From NCBI GenBank assembly GCA_018826515.1, contig JAHKAM010000029.1:1-64000 (forward strand): a stretch of 64,000 bases of DNA, given 5' to 3'. Every line of letters starts with the position of its first letter. Position 1 is the stretch's first letter. The DNA is from Alphaproteobacteria bacterium (GTDB taxonomy: Bacteria > Pseudomonadota > Alphaproteobacteria > Caulobacterales > Caulobacteraceae). Both the position numbers and the translations under genes were made by a program. The notes beneath the pieces are model-generated. The model ran no database searches. It saw nothing but the letters and a program-made list of their open reading frames with translations, and was not told the DNA's origin. Below, in pieces: positions 1-8,045 of the stretch.

Positions 1-766
1 CGCGGGCCAGACCCTCGCGCAGGGCGGCGGCGATGGCTTCGGGGCCGGCGCCGGCGGTCGCCATGGCCTCGGCCTCGCCGGTCAGGCCGAGGTCGGCCTG
101 GGGGAAGGGGCGGTCATTGCGGGCGTCGATGGCGTCCTGGAGGGTGGTCAGGGCGGCGGCGCGGGCCATGGCGGCCTCGGCCCCGGCCTCGCCGAGCCGC
201 AGTTCCAGGGCGTCGAGCCAGAGGGGGTCGGCGGCGCGGCCTTCCGCCCCCTCGGTGAGCAGCCGCAGCCGCTCGCGCAGGGCCTTTTCATAGGCCGAGA
301 CAGCGGCGGCGTGGGCGGGGTCGGCGGCGAAGACCAGCCGGTCGAAGAACTTCAGCCGCGCGGCGCGGGCGTCGGAGAACAGCCGGTCCTGCTCCGGGGT
401 GGCCCAGACGGGGCGGAGATGGTCGAGCTGCCGGCCGGGCTGGGCCGTCTCGCCGTCGATGCGGACGATGCGGCGGGCGGCGCCGGGCGACTGGACGCCG
501 GTGCCGAGCTTTGTTTCCTCCTCGCCGTCGGTGAGGATGGCGGCGACGGCCCAGGCCCGGCCGGTCGCCTCGCCCGGTTCGCGCCGGCCCATCTCGGGGG
601 CGGTGGCACCACGCAGCCCCCTGCCGGGTGTGAAGAGGCTGAGGGCCTCCAGCAGATTGGTCTTGCCCGCGCCGTTGGGGCCGTGGAGTACGACGGCGCC
701 CGCCGCGATGGGCAGGGTCGCGCTCGCGTAGGAGCGGAAGTCGGTGAGGGTGAGGGAGGTGATCAA
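1..766 (-). CDS. recF: RecF, DNA replication/repair ATPase (3' part outside window)
   Basis: RecF loads RecA at single-strand gaps together with RecO and RecR. The reading frame enters from the left edge and starts at a TTG (bases 764-766), giving [17 protein letters not shown], the typical RecF amino terminus. A Walker A motif, [14 protein letters not shown], follows at about residues 28-41. About 255 codons are visible; the family is near 370 residues, so roughly the last third is missing. No in-frame ATG or GTG suits the family start, so TTG is preferred, although no clear ribosome binding site precedes it. The upstream bases are the arm of an inverted-repeat element that separates recF from dnaN on the same strand. 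Identity is seen directly; the start is inferred. Confidence 0.9.
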   Translation of the reverse strand, partial: MITSLTLTDFRSYASATLPIAAGAVVLHGPNGAGKTNLLEALSLFTPGRGLRGATAPEMGRREPGEATGRAWAVAAILTDGEEETKLGTGVQSPGAARRIVRIDGETAQPGRQLDHLRPVWATPEQDRLFSDARAARLKFFDRLVFAADPAHAAAVSAYEKALRERLRLLTEGAEGRAADPLWLDALELRLGEAGAEAAMARAAALTTLQDAIDARNDRPFPQADLGLTGEAEAMATAGAGPEAIAAALREGLAR

Positions 767-770
767 GGGA

Positions 771-870
771 GTGATTAGTGGTTAGTGATTAGTGGCTGCT
801 GGATCGCTGGCCGGGCCCGACCTGCCGATAGCAGCGGTGCGCCAACCACTAATCACTAACCACTAATCAC
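771..870. repeat. Heptad inverted-repeat element 1 (dnaN-recF)
   Basis: Two arms of 25 bp, at 771-795 and 846-870, are exact reverse complements. Each is made of 7-bp units (TTAGTGG/TTAGTGA on the plus strand of the left arm). They flank a 50-bp GC-rich core that lacks the GCCGCCCTTCCGC block of other copies. The right arm ends 6 bp from the dnaN stop codon, so in the dnaN-recF transcript this would form a 25-bp hairpin directly after dnaN, with recF starting 4 bp beyond the other arm. There is no T tract, so it does not look like an ordinary terminator. Confidence 0.95.
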
Positions 871-876
871 TGCGCC

Positions 877-1995
877 CTACACCCGCAGCGGCATCAGCAC
901 ATACTGCACGCCCGGGTCGCCCGGATCGAGGACGAGCGTCGGGCTGGCCGGGTCGGCGAATTTGAAGTGGGCGGTTTCGCCGGTGATCTGGCCGGCGACG
1001 TCGAGCAGGTAGCGGGCGTTGAAGCCGATCTCGAAAGGCTCTTCGGAATAGCCGATCTCGACCTCCTCGACCCCCTGCCCGGCCTCCATGTTGCGCACCG
1101 TCAGGGTGACGCGGTCCAGCTCGAAGGCCAGTTTCACCGAGCGGCTCTTCTCGGCCGAGATGGTGGCGACGCGGTCGACGGCCTGGGCGAACAGGGTGTT
1201 GTCGATGTCGGCCTGTTTGTCGTTCCCCTTGGGGATGACCCGCATGTAGTCGGGGAAGGCGCCGTCGATGACCTTGGAGGTCAGGCTGGCCTGGCCGAAT
1301 TCGAAGCGGATCTTCTGCGGGCTGACCATGACCTCGACCGGGCCGGAGCCGTCGTCGAGCAGGCGGCGGACCTGGTCGATGGTCTTGCGCGGAACGATGA
1401 CCCCGGGGCCGCCGGCGGCGCCTTCAGGGGCCGGGGTCTCGGCCAGGGCCAGACGGTGACCGTCGGTGGCGACGGCGCGCAGCAGCGGAATGCCGGCCTC
1501 GGCCACGGTGTGGAGATACAGGCCGTTCAGATAGTAACGCGTCTCTTCGGTCGAGACGGCGAAGCGGGTCTTGTCGATCAGCCGGGCGAGGTCTTCCTTG
1601 GGCAGGGTGAAGCGCGTGCCCGAGGTGTCGGTCGACATGACCGGGAAGTCGCCGGCCGGCAGGACCGGCAGGTTGAATTTCGAACGCCCGGCCTGGACCA
1701 CCAGACGGGGGTCGTCGCCGTTGTAGCTGAGCGAGACCTCGGCGCCGTCGGGGAGTTTGCGGACGATCTCATAGAGGGTGTGGGCGGGGGCGGTGATCTG
1801 GCCCTCGACATTCACCTGGGCCTCGGCCTCGTCGACCATCTCCATGTCGAGGTCGGTGGCGGCGAAGCTGAGCTTGTCGCGGCCGGCCGACAACAGGACG
1901 TTGGACAGGATGGGGATGGTGTTGCGGCGCTCGACGACGCTCTGCACGTGGCCAAGGGCCTTGAGGAGCGCGGATCGTTCGATGGTCAGTTGCAT
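877..1995 (-). CDS. dnaN: DNA polymerase III beta subunit (sliding clamp)
   Basis: The beta clamp forms a ring on DNA that tethers polymerase III and other repair and replication partners. The 372-residue product has the full family length. It begins MQLTIERSALLKALGHVQSVVE and ends in the conserved GVQYVLMPLRV, the carboxyl-terminal strand beside the partner-binding pocket. Internal blocks such as RNTIPILSNVLL and ATDGHRLALAE are typical of DnaN. It lies between dnaA (upstream) and recF (downstream) on the minus strand, the classical replication-initiation cluster. Both gaps to those neighbours contain heptad inverted-repeat elements, so co-transcription through them is possible but unproven. 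A 115-bp repeat-free stretch upstream could hold its own promoter. Confidence 0.98.
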   Translation of the reverse strand: MQLTIERSALLKALGHVQSVVERRNTIPILSNVLLSAGRDKLSFAATDLDMEMVDEAEAQVNVEGQITAPAHTLYEIVRKLPDGAEVSLSYNGDDPRLVVQAGRSKFNLPVLPAGDFPVMSTDTSGTRFTLPKEDLARLIDKTRFAVSTEETRYYLNGLYLHTVAEAGIPLLRAVATDGHRLALAETPAPEGAAGGPGVIVPRKTIDQVRRLLDDGSGPVEVMVSPQKIRFEFGQASLTSKVIDGAFPDYMRVIPKGNDKQADIDNTLFAQAVDRVATISAEKSRSVKLAFELDRVTLTVRNMEAGQGVEEVEIGYSEEPFEIGFNARYLLDVAGQITGETAHFKFADPASPTLVLDPGDPGVQYVLMPLRV

Positions 1996-2110
1996 GTGGT
2001 CTCGCCCGCCAGCGGCGACTCACAAGCCGCCGCAAAGAGTTAGGGCTACGGACACTAGCGGATTGGTGGGGCGGGGCAACGGGGCAGCGGCAGCCGTGTG
2101 TGGGCGGATG

Positions 2111-2215
2111 GTGATTAGTGATTAGTGATTAGTGGATGGCGGTCGCCGCCATCCTGCCCCGAGACCTCGGACAATGGCCCGGCGACCAATCACTAATCAC
2201 TATCCACTAATCACT
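2111..2215. repeat. Heptad inverted-repeat element 2 (dnaA-dnaN)
   Basis: The left arm at 2111-2135 is three TTAGTGA/G-type heptads. The right arm, about 2187-2215, is the imperfect inverse, with one unit disturbed (CACTATC). The core holds its own small hairpin at 2134-2154 (GGATGGCGG, loop TCG, CCGCCATCC). The right arm stops 7 bp before the dnaA stop codon, so the element follows dnaA in the transcript and precedes dnaN by about 115 bp. Confidence 0.92.
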
Positions 2216-2222
2216 CGCGGCC

Positions 2223-3638
2223 CTAGCCGCGCAGCTTGCGCGTCAGCGTCTCCACGTCCCGCGCGATCTGGTCGTCCAGCGCCATCAGCTCCTCGATCTT
2301 GCGCACGCCGTGCAGGACCGTGGTGTGGTCGCGGCCTCCGAAGCGGCGGCCGATGTCGGGGTAGGAGCGGGTGGTGTGCTGCTTGCACAGCCACATGGCG
2401 ATCTGGCGCGGGCGGGCGACGGCGCGGGTGCGGCGCTCCGAGAGCAGGTCGGCCTGTTTGAGGCTGAAATGATCGGCGACGGTCTTCTGGATCTCGTCGA
2501 CGGTGATGCGGCGCTCGGGGCCGCCGCGCAGGGCCGAGCCGAGCAGGGTCTGGGTCTCGTCGACGCTGAGCGAGGACAGGCGGGCGCCGGCGACGGCGGC
2601 CAGGGTGTTCACGGCGCCTTCCAGCTCGCGCATCGAGCCGGGGGTGCGGTCGACGAGGTGTTCCAGCACCTCGGCCTGGGCCTCGCCGGAGACGACGCCG
2701 AGCCGGGCCAGGGCCTCGATCCGGTTGCGGGCGACGGCCAGTTTCAGGGCGCGGTCGGCGGGCTCGACCGGGCAGGTCAGGCCCGAGGCCAGGTGGCTGC
2801 GCAGGCGCGGCTCGACCTCGGTCAGGGCCATCGGCGGGCGGTCGGCGGAGAGGACGATCTTCTTGCCGTCCTCGATCAGGGCGGTGAGCGTCGAGAGCAG
2901 TTCTTCCTGGGTGCCGGCCTTGCCGCCGACGAACTGGACGTCGTCGATCAGCAGCATGTCGGCGTTGCGCAGACTGTCCTTGAACGCCGCCATGGTGCGG
3001 TCCTGGGCGGCGCGGACGAAGGTCGACAGGAAGCGTTCGGCGGTCAGATAGACGACCTTCGCATCCGGGCGGAGGCGCTGGGCCTCCCAGGCGATGGCGT
3101 TGAGCAGGTGGGTCTTGCCGTAGCCATAGGGGCCGCAGAAGAAGATCGGATTGAAATGGCCGTCGGCCCAGGCCGCGGCCTGTTTGGCGATGGCCAGGGC
3201 GAAGGCGTTGCCCTGCCCTTCCACGAAGCTGTCGAAGGTCAGGCGGTCCTGCAGGCCGGCGGCGCGCACGGCGCGGGCGCCGTCGGCGACCGGGGGCACG
3301 GTGGGCAGGGGCATGGGAATGACGGCGGCGCCCTCGGCGCGGCCGGCGGCGACCTGGGAGGCGGGGGCGACCGAGCCCATCTCGGCGCGGCAGCGGACGT
3401 CGAGGCGGCGCGACAGGCCGTCGAGGCCCAGCCACAGTTCGTTCATGCGGCGCAGGGCGTTCTTGCGCACCCAGTCGCGGGCATAGGCGGTCGGGGTGAC
3501 GAGGATCAGCTGGCCGGCGCCGTCGGCGCGCACGGCCGAGGGGGCGATATAGGAGCTGAAGGGCCCCTCGCCGATCTCGCTGCGCAGACGACCCGCCGCC
3601 TCGGTCCAGATACGATCCGGATCCGTCATCCCCGCCAT
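2223..3638 (-). CDS. dnaA: Chromosomal replication initiator DnaA
   Basis: DnaA is the AAA+ ATPase that binds DnaA boxes and opens the replication origin. The product shows an amino-terminal domain I (DPDRIWTEAAGRL), a Walker A GPYGYGKT near residues 169-176, Walker B LLIDDVQF, and the domain IV DNA-binding signature GRDHTTVLHGVRKI near the end. I chose the ATG at 3636-3638 (MAGMTDPDRIW, 471 residues) because GGGGAG lies 7 bases upstream. Alternatives are ATG at 3629, ATG at 3656, or GTG at 3686, which is also preceded by AGGG and would give 487 residues. The gene is followed by dnaN and preceded by a long leader with GANTC sites. Confidence 0.97.
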   Translation of the reverse strand: MAGMTDPDRIWTEAAGRLRSEIGEGPFSSYIAPSAVRADGAGQLILVTPTAYARDWVRKNALRRMNELWLGLDGLSRRLDVRCRAEMGSVAPASQVAAGRAEGAAVIPMPLPTVPPVADGARAVRAAGLQDRLTFDSFVEGQGNAFALAIAKQAAAWADGHFNPIFFCGPYGYGKTHLLNAIAWEAQRLRPDAKVVYLTAERFLSTFVRAAQDRTMAAFKDSLRNADMLLIDDVQFVGGKAGTQEELLSTLTALIEDGKKIVLSADRPPMALTEVEPRLRSHLASGLTCPVEPADRALKLAVARNRIEALARLGVVSGEAQAEVLEHLVDRTPGSMRELEGAVNTLAAVAGARLSSLSVDETQTLLGSALRGGPERRITVDEIQKTVADHFSLKQADLLSERRTRAVARPRQIAMWLCKQHTTRSYPDIGRRFGGRDHTTVLHGVRKIEELMALDDQIARDVETLTRKLRG

Positions 3639-3852
3639 TTGCGCGCTCCCCGTCATCGTCAAAGCCACCCGTTCGAAACCCATCACCTGACGCCCTTCGG
3701 GAGAAGCCTGAAACCGGGACGACTTCTCCTGTCCCGCCAGGCGAACGCCTTGCGGGTGGGGTCGAACTCTTGAACAGGCGTCTCACGCCGACACGAAAAT
3801 GGTTCCGCGCCGCTTTCAGTCCGTATGGGAATGGAAGTGCGTCAGCGGCTCA

Positions 3853-3880
3853 AACTTACCCTCGAGGAGGGGTGCGTCAA
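3853..3880 (-). promoter_or_regulatory. Candidate dnaA promoter
   Basis: On the minus strand TTGACGC (plus coordinates 3874-3880) matches the Caulobacter housekeeping -35 consensus TTGACGS exactly. Thirteen bases later GGTAAGTT (3853-3860) is a partial match to the -10 consensus GCTANAWC. Transcription from here would give dnaA a leader of roughly 160-210 nt, comparable to the long leader known in Caulobacter. The -10 match is weak and no start site is proven. Confidence 0.4.
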
Positions 3881-3884
3881 CGCT

Positions 3885-3921
3885 GATTCGCGACTCGATT
3901 TGCAGTTAAAATTGTTGACTC
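3885..3921. promoter_or_regulatory. Cluster of three GANTC (CcrM-type) sites upstream of dnaA
   Basis: GATTC at 3885-3889, GACTC at 3892-3896 and GACTC at 3917-3921 fall within 37 bp just upstream of the candidate dnaA -35. The first two fit the extended YGAKTCG motif reported for GcrA (TGATTCG, and CGAGTCG on the other strand). CcrM methylates GANTC in Caulobacterales, and dnaA transcription in Caulobacter depends on methylation state. Apart from these sites the 3687-4100 gap holds an AT-richer stretch and the rpsT terminator; I find no good DnaA-box cluster in it. Confidence 0.5.
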
Positions 3922-4011
3922 CGCTAAAGCCAAACACAGTCAACGAAAAACCCGTTTTCGCCACAGACGCGAGCGCGGATCGGCCTCGGGACGGTTACCG
4001 GCGCACATGCA

Positions 4012-4043
4012 AACGGCGAGGGAGCCTTCGCGCCCTCGCCGTT
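4012..4043 (-). terminator. Hairpin terminator downstream of rpsT
   Basis: A perfect 11-bp stem (AACGGCGAGGG paired with CCCTCGCCGTT) has a 10-base loop. It lies 57 bp past the rpsT stop and only a short TTT follows on the minus strand, so termination may be partial. Confidence 0.6.
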
Positions 4044-4100
4044 GGAATCACTGGTTTTTACCATGACAGGCCTATGAAAGGCCGTCCGGGGTCCGAAAAA

Positions 4101-4370
4101 TCAGGCGGCCGCCATCTTCTTCAGCTGGGCGTGCAGACGGCCCACTTTCCGGGAACCCGTGTTCTTGTGAACCACGCCCTTGGAGACGGCGCGCATCAGC
4201 TCGGATTGCGCCTCGACGAAGGCGGCCTTGGCGGCCCCCGCGTCGCCGGCCGTGACGGCCTCCTGGAATTTACGCAGGAAGGTGCGGACGCGCGTGCGGC
4301 GCGCCTTGTTCACTTCGGTGCGGGCCGCGATCTTGCGGATCGCTTTCTTGGCGCCGGCATTGTTGGCCAT
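4101..4370 (-). CDS. rpsT: 30S ribosomal protein S20
   Basis: S20 is a primary 16S rRNA-binding protein of the small subunit. The 89-residue product begins [30 protein letters not shown], basic and alanine-rich as expected, and has the usual length (86-90 residues). It is a single gene upstream of dnaA on the same strand, an arrangement known in alphaproteobacteria. A hairpin terminator lies downstream, so dnaA is probably driven mainly from its own promoter. Upstream, the gap to the divergent blaI-like gene carries that gene's operator. Confidence 0.98.
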   Translation of the reverse strand: MANNAGAKKAIRKIAARTEVNKARRTRVRTFLRKFQEAVTAGDAGAAKAAFVEAQSELMRAVSKGVVHKNTGSRKVGRLHAQLKKMAAA

Positions 4371-4524
4371 CAGTCAAACCTTACGAACGGAAACGCCGCG
4401 GAGCACGGTCCACGGCGGGGAAATCTCGAAGAGCGCGCGGCTATAGCGGAAAGGTCCGGGGGGGTCAACGAAGAGTCTGGGGGTGGGCCGGATAGCGGGG
4501 GTTGGACGGGCTGCGACACGACAG

Positions 4525-4549
4525 TTGACGAGCATTGGTTACAATTGTA
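4525..4549 (+). promoter_or_regulatory. BlaI/MecI-type operator with -35 box
   Basis: TACAATTGTA at 4540-4549 is a perfect palindrome of the TACA-NN-TGTA type bound by BlaI/MecI repressors. TTGACG at 4525-4530 lies just upstream and can serve as the -35 element. The palindrome falls in the promoter spacer/-10 region, 33 bp before the blaI-like start codon, so the repressor would occlude its own promoter. Confidence 0.65.
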
Positions 4550-4582
4550 GCGTACTCGCGACATTGATCGTGAGACTGCATC

Positions 4583-4969
4583 ATGGCCGAACCGACCGCC
4601 CCCAGCGAGACTGAACTGGACGTCCTCAAATGCTTCTGGCGCGACGGCGATCTGTCGGCGCGCGAGGTGCAGGGCCGGATCGCGGCGGACCTGGGCTGGT
4701 CGTCGTCGACGACGCGGACGGTGCTGGAGCGGATGCGGGCCAAGGGCCTGCTGAGCCGGCGCGATGTGCACGGGATGGCGGTCTATTCCACGGCCCAGCC
4801 CAAGACGGCGGTGATCGGCGGGTTGATGAAACGGCTCGGCGCCCTGCTGGATCTGGACGGCCCCCTGCCCGCGGCCGCCTTTTCGGGCAGCCAGATCCTG
4901 GATGCGGACGATATCGCCGAACTGGAGGCGGCCCTGGCCGCGCCGGACGCCGCCGGGGAGGACCGCTGA
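4583..4969 (+). CDS. BlaI/MecI/CopY family transcriptional repressor
   Basis: This is a winged-helix repressor of the penicillinase-repressor family, 128 residues, the normal length. The amino-terminal half holds the family pattern: SETELDVLKCFWRDGDLSAREV, then a recognition helix region with SSTTRTVLERMRAKGLLSRR. The carboxyl-terminal half is the dimerisation region. In known systems the partner peptidase cleaves the repressor to release the operator. Here the next gene, an M56 peptidase, overlaps the stop codon by one base (TGATG), so the two are translationally coupled. A family-type operator lies upstream. What signal or target genes it controls cannot be seen; no beta-lactamase gene is present nearby. 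Confidence 0.9.
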   Translation: MAEPTAPSETELDVLKCFWRDGDLSAREVQGRIAADLGWSSSTTRTVLERMRAKGLLSRRDVHGMAVYSTAQPKTAVIGGLMKRLGALLDLDGPLPAAAFSGSQILDADDIAELEAALAAPDAAGEDR

Positions 4970-7089
4970 TGGGCGCGCCCGAGCTGATGGTCCTGTCGCT
5001 GGGGCTGTCGGTGGTTGTGGCGGGCCTCGGCTGGGCCGGCGGCCGGGGGGTCGAGCGGGTGAGCGCCGATCCACGGCTGAGGGACCGGGTCTGGGCCGGA
5101 GCGCTGGTCCTGCCGGCCCTGCCGCCGCTGGCGGTCGGGCTGATGCTGCTGACGCCGGCGCCGGTGCGGGAGATATCGCTGGCCGCCACGACCCTGCCGG
5201 CCGGCCTCGTCCCGGCGCCGGTCGGAAGCGCCGCCGCGCCGTCGCAGGCTTTCGCCCTCGACCCGACCACGGCGGCCTGGGTCGTTCTGGGGGTCGCGGC
5301 CGTGCTGACGGCCGTTCGTCTCGCGGCTCTGGCGCTGCGGGCCGGGCGACTGCTCCGCGTCATCGGTCAGGCCGAGGCGCCGGGTCCGGCGGTGGCGGCC
5401 ATGGTCGAGGCCGCGGCCCGCGACCTCGCCATCCGCCCGCCGCGTGTGGGCGTCAGCGCCGCGACATCCGAGGCGCTGCTGGCCAGTCTGGGCCCGGCGC
5501 GGCTGATCCTGCCTGTGGGTCTCGGCGAGGCGGCGGATGCGGAGGCGGCCCGCGCTGTCATTGCCCATGAACTGGCCCATCTGAAGCGCGGCGACCATCG
5601 CGCCGTCTGGATGGAGGAAGCCCTGCTGGTCGCCCTGGCCTTCAATCCCCTCATGCCGGTTCTGCGCGCCCGGCGCGCCGCCGCGCGGGAAGAGGCCTGC
5701 GACGCCCTGGCCCTGGAACAGGCCGCGCCGGACATTCGCCGGGCCTATGCCCGATCCCTGATCGAGGCCTTGCGGGACCGCGCCGGTCCGCACGCCTCCG
5801 GCGGCCTGCCCGCCCTGACCTTCACCGGCGCGGGAAGGACCACCGCCATGCGTCGACTGAAAGCCGTCCTCAACCCCGCCCCCGCCGCCGGCCGCGGCCT
5901 CCGTCTGACCGCCTTCGGACTGGCCGGCCTGATCGCCCTGCTGGGCGGCGCCGGATCGCTGGCGGTCGCCGGAGAGCGGGAGGCAGTCCTGGTGATCAAC
6001 GCCGCCGCTCCGGTGACCGGCTCGGAGGCGGCGGCCGAACGGGCGGGCGGGCCGGCCCCGGCGGCGGTTTCGGCGCTGCTCGCCGAACAGTCGCGCACCG
6101 TCGATCTGGGCCCGGAGACGCGCACCCTGCTGAACGGCGCCCCCCTGCCCGAGGGCCTGCCGATGTGGGCCGTGGCCGCCGAACGCGTGGACGTCCGCAC
6201 GAACGAGCGCCCGCGGACCGTCAATCTGATCCTGGCCTTCACCGGAACGACCCCGGTCAGCGTGGACGGCCATCGCATGCCGGACGGCTTTCCGGTCAGC
6301 GGCGTCAGTCCGGAGGCCGTGGCCCGCGTGGAAACCATCGGGGGCCATGTAATGTATACGCTGAAGCCCGAGGCCGAGGTGCGCCGCGACCGTATGGACG
6401 CCAGCCGCGAACGGGCCGCCGCGCGGATGGCGACCGACACGGCCCGGAACGCCCTGAGCCCGGAGCAGCAGGCGCGCTATCGTGATCCCACGGCTCGCGA
6501 ATACCAGACCCTGTGCGCGTCGGCCGACCCGGGCGATGATGGGTTCTGCGCAGGGGTCATGTTCTCACAGTTGCAGGCTGACGGTCTGTGTCTGCCAGCG
6601 GAACTGGACCGTGGGTCCGAGACCGTGCGGCGCGCCGCTCTGGGCGACCTGGTCGCCCGCGGCAAGGCCGAGATAGCCCGCGCCTCAATCCGGCCCGGCG
6701 ACCGGCCCACGGACGTTGCGCGCTCGGCCCTCGCGCGGGCCTATCCCTGTGACGCGGCCGGCGCGACGCCGGTCAGCCAGCCTGGGCCCCTCGCTTCAGG
6801 AGCCCGGGCCGCACCGGCTGAAGCGGCGGAGGTCGCCGGGGTGGAGACGGGGGGAACAGGCCCCCAGAGCCAGACGCCTGGAACCGCCGTCGCCCCGGAG
6901 GAACCCCGTGAAAGCGAGTTCCTCGCCGAACGCCGGGCCGAGCGGGCGGCGACGCGTGAGGCCTGGCCGAGCGAGCGCGGACTGCGTCTTCCGGGCTGGC
7001 CGCGTGCGGACCGACCCGCCCGGAACAGCCCCTTCCGTAACGAACGCGTGGCGTCCGATCCGCAGAACGCGCGGGTTCCGAGGCCCTGA
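4969..7089 (+). CDS. M56 family (BlaR1-like) membrane metallopeptidase
   Basis: The 706-residue protein carries the BlaR1/MecR1 peptidase domain: hydrophobic segments near residues 5-20, 45-65 and 100-122, the zinc motif HELAH at about 200-204, and EEACD near 241-245 as the third ligand region. Another hydrophobic segment follows near 300-325. The remaining 370-odd residues are probably periplasmic, are rich in Ala, Arg, Pro and Glu, and show no penicillin-binding SxxK/KTG sensor domain that I can recognise. So it is a BlaR1 relative that probably senses something other than a beta-lactam through an unfamiliar tail. It is coupled to the BlaI-like repressor and convergent with enoyl-CoA hydratase, with only 3 bp between them. 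Confidence 0.85.
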   Translation: MGAPELMVLSLGLSVVVAGLGWAGGRGVERVSADPRLRDRVWAGALVLPALPPLAVGLMLLTPAPVREISLAATTLPAGLVPAPVGSAAAPSQAFALDPTTAAWVVLGVAAVLTAVRLAALALRAGRLLRVIGQAEAPGPAVAAMVEAAARDLAIRPPRVGVSAATSEALLASLGPARLILPVGLGEAADAEAARAVIAHELAHLKRGDHRAVWMEEALLVALAFNPLMPVLRARRAAAREEACDALALEQAAPDIRRAYARSLIEALRDRAGPHASGGLPALTFTGAGRTTAMRRLKAVLNPAPAAGRGLRLTAFGLAGLIALLGGAGSLAVAGEREAVLVINAAAPVTGSEAAAERAGGPAPAAVSALLAEQSRTVDLGPETRTLLNGAPLPEGLPMWAVAAERVDVRTNERPRTVNLILAFTGTTPVSVDGHRMPDGFPVSGVSPEAVARVETIGGHVMYTLKPEAEVRRDRMDASRERAAARMATDTARNALSPEQQARYRDPTAREYQTLCASADPGDDGFCAGVMFSQLQADGLCLPAELDRGSETVRRAALGDLVARGKAEIARASIRPGDRPTDVARSALARAYPCDAAGATPVSQPGPLASGARAAPAEAAEVAGVETGGTGPQSQTPGTAVAPEEPRESEFLAERRAERAATREAWPSERGLRLPGWPRADRPARNSPFRNERVASDPQNARVPRP

Positions 7090-7092
7090 GCC

Positions 7093-7881
7093 TTACCGGC
7101 CGGTGAAGTTCGGCTTCCGCTTTTCCACGAAGGCCGCCATCCCCTCCTTCTGGTCCTCGAAGGCGAAGAGGGAGTGGAACAGGCGGCGTTCGAACTGGAC
7201 GCCCTGGGTCAGGGTGGTCTCGAGGGCGGCGTTGACCATTTCCTTGTTGGCCATGACGGCGAGCGGGCTTTGCGAGGCGATCTTCGCGGCGATCTTGCGG
7301 ACCTCGTCCAGCAGGGTTTCGTGCGGGACGACGCGGGCGGCGAGGCCGGCGCGTTCGGCCTCGGCGGCGTCCATCATGCGGGCGGTCAGGACCATGTCCA
7401 TGGCCTTGGACTTGCCGACCAGACGGGTCAGGCGCTGGGAGCCGCCGATGCCGGGGGCGACGCCGAGGTTGATCTCGGGCTGGCCGAATTTGGCCTTCTC
7501 CGACGCCACGATGAAGTCGCACAGCATGGCCAGTTCGCAGCCGCCGCCGAGGGCGAAGCCGTTGACCGCGGCGATGATCGGCTTGCGGAAGCGGGTGATG
7601 CGGTCGTGGCCGAGGGCGAAGAAATTGCCCGTGTACATCTGGGCATAGGTCTGGTCCTGCATCTCCTTGATGTCGGCGCCGGCGGCGAAGGCCTTGTCGC
7701 CCGAGCCGGTCAGGATCAGGCAGCGCACGCCGTCGTCATGCTCGACGCTGTCGAGGAAGTCGGACAGATCCCTGAACAGGGCCGAGTTCAGCGCATTCAG
7801 CGCCTCGGGCCGGTTCAGGGTGACCAGCGCATAGCCGTCGGCGTGGCGTTCGATCAGGAGGGTGGAATAGGTGTCGGCCAT
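7093..7881 (-). CDS. Enoyl-CoA hydratase
   Basis: Crotonase-fold hydratase of fatty-acid beta-oxidation, 262 residues. It shows the oxyanion-hole blocks AFAAGADIKEM and NGFALGGGCELAMLCD, with the catalytic glutamates in the usual regions. I chose the ATG at 7879-7881 (MADTYSTLLIERH), which has GGAG 8 bases upstream. The frame stays open for 45 further codons, but those read through the heptad repeat (giving HSSLTTNHS), so they are not protein. It sits between rpsT-dnaA and mutM, an arrangement I recall in other alphaproteobacteria, suggesting the BlaI/BlaR pair was inserted beside it. Confidence 0.93.
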   Translation of the reverse strand: MADTYSTLLIERHADGYALVTLNRPEALNALNSALFRDLSDFLDSVEHDDGVRCLILTGSGDKAFAAGADIKEMQDQTYAQMYTGNFFALGHDRITRFRKPIIAAVNGFALGGGCELAMLCDFIVASEKAKFGQPEINLGVAPGIGGSQRLTRLVGKSKAMDMVLTARMMDAAEAERAGLAARVVPHETLLDEVRKIAAKIASQSPLAVMANKEMVNAALETTLTQGVQFERRLFHSLFAFEDQKEGMAAFVEKRKPNFTGR

Positions 7882-7915
7882 GGGGGCGGCTCCGGTGTGG
7901 GTCGTGGCTGATGGC

Positions 7916-8037
7916 GAGTGATTAGTGGTTAGTGATGAGTGGCTGGCCGGCAGTCGGGGCGAAGCACAGTCTATGCCGCCCTTCCGCCGCCAGCGAGGCA
8001 AGCAATCACTAATCACTAATCACTAATCACTAATCAC
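7916..8037. repeat. Heptad inverted-repeat element 3 (mutM-ech)
   Basis: The left arm at 7916-7942 holds units TTAGTGG, TTAGTGA and a decayed TGAGTGG. The right arm at 8003-8037 has five units of CACTAAT type. The core starts with GGCTGGCC and contains GCCGCCCTTCCGCC (about 7975-7988). The right arm ends 8 bp from the mutM stop codon, so it directly follows mutM in the transcript. Confidence 0.93.
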
Positions 8038-8045
8038 CACACCCC

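Noticed and set aside
3687..4100. Replication origin between dnaA and rpsT
   Set aside because: The stretch is AT-richer than its surroundings and carries GANTC sites, but I found no cluster of TTATNCACA-type DnaA boxes; the best match (TTCGCCACA) has two mismatches. The origin is probably near but cannot be placed here.
4783..6348. Minus-strand gene of 521 codons opposite the M56 peptidase
   Set aside because: Composition is Arg/Gly/Gln/His-rich without motifs, and the opposite strand carries a clear HELAH peptidase coupled to blaI.
7882..8016. Amino-terminal extension of enoyl-CoA hydratase reading HSSLTTNHSPS
   Set aside because: The extension is translation of the heptad repeat; peptides such as LTTNHS or LITNH arise in any frame of this repeat. 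The ATG at 7881 has a ribosome binding site and matches the family start.
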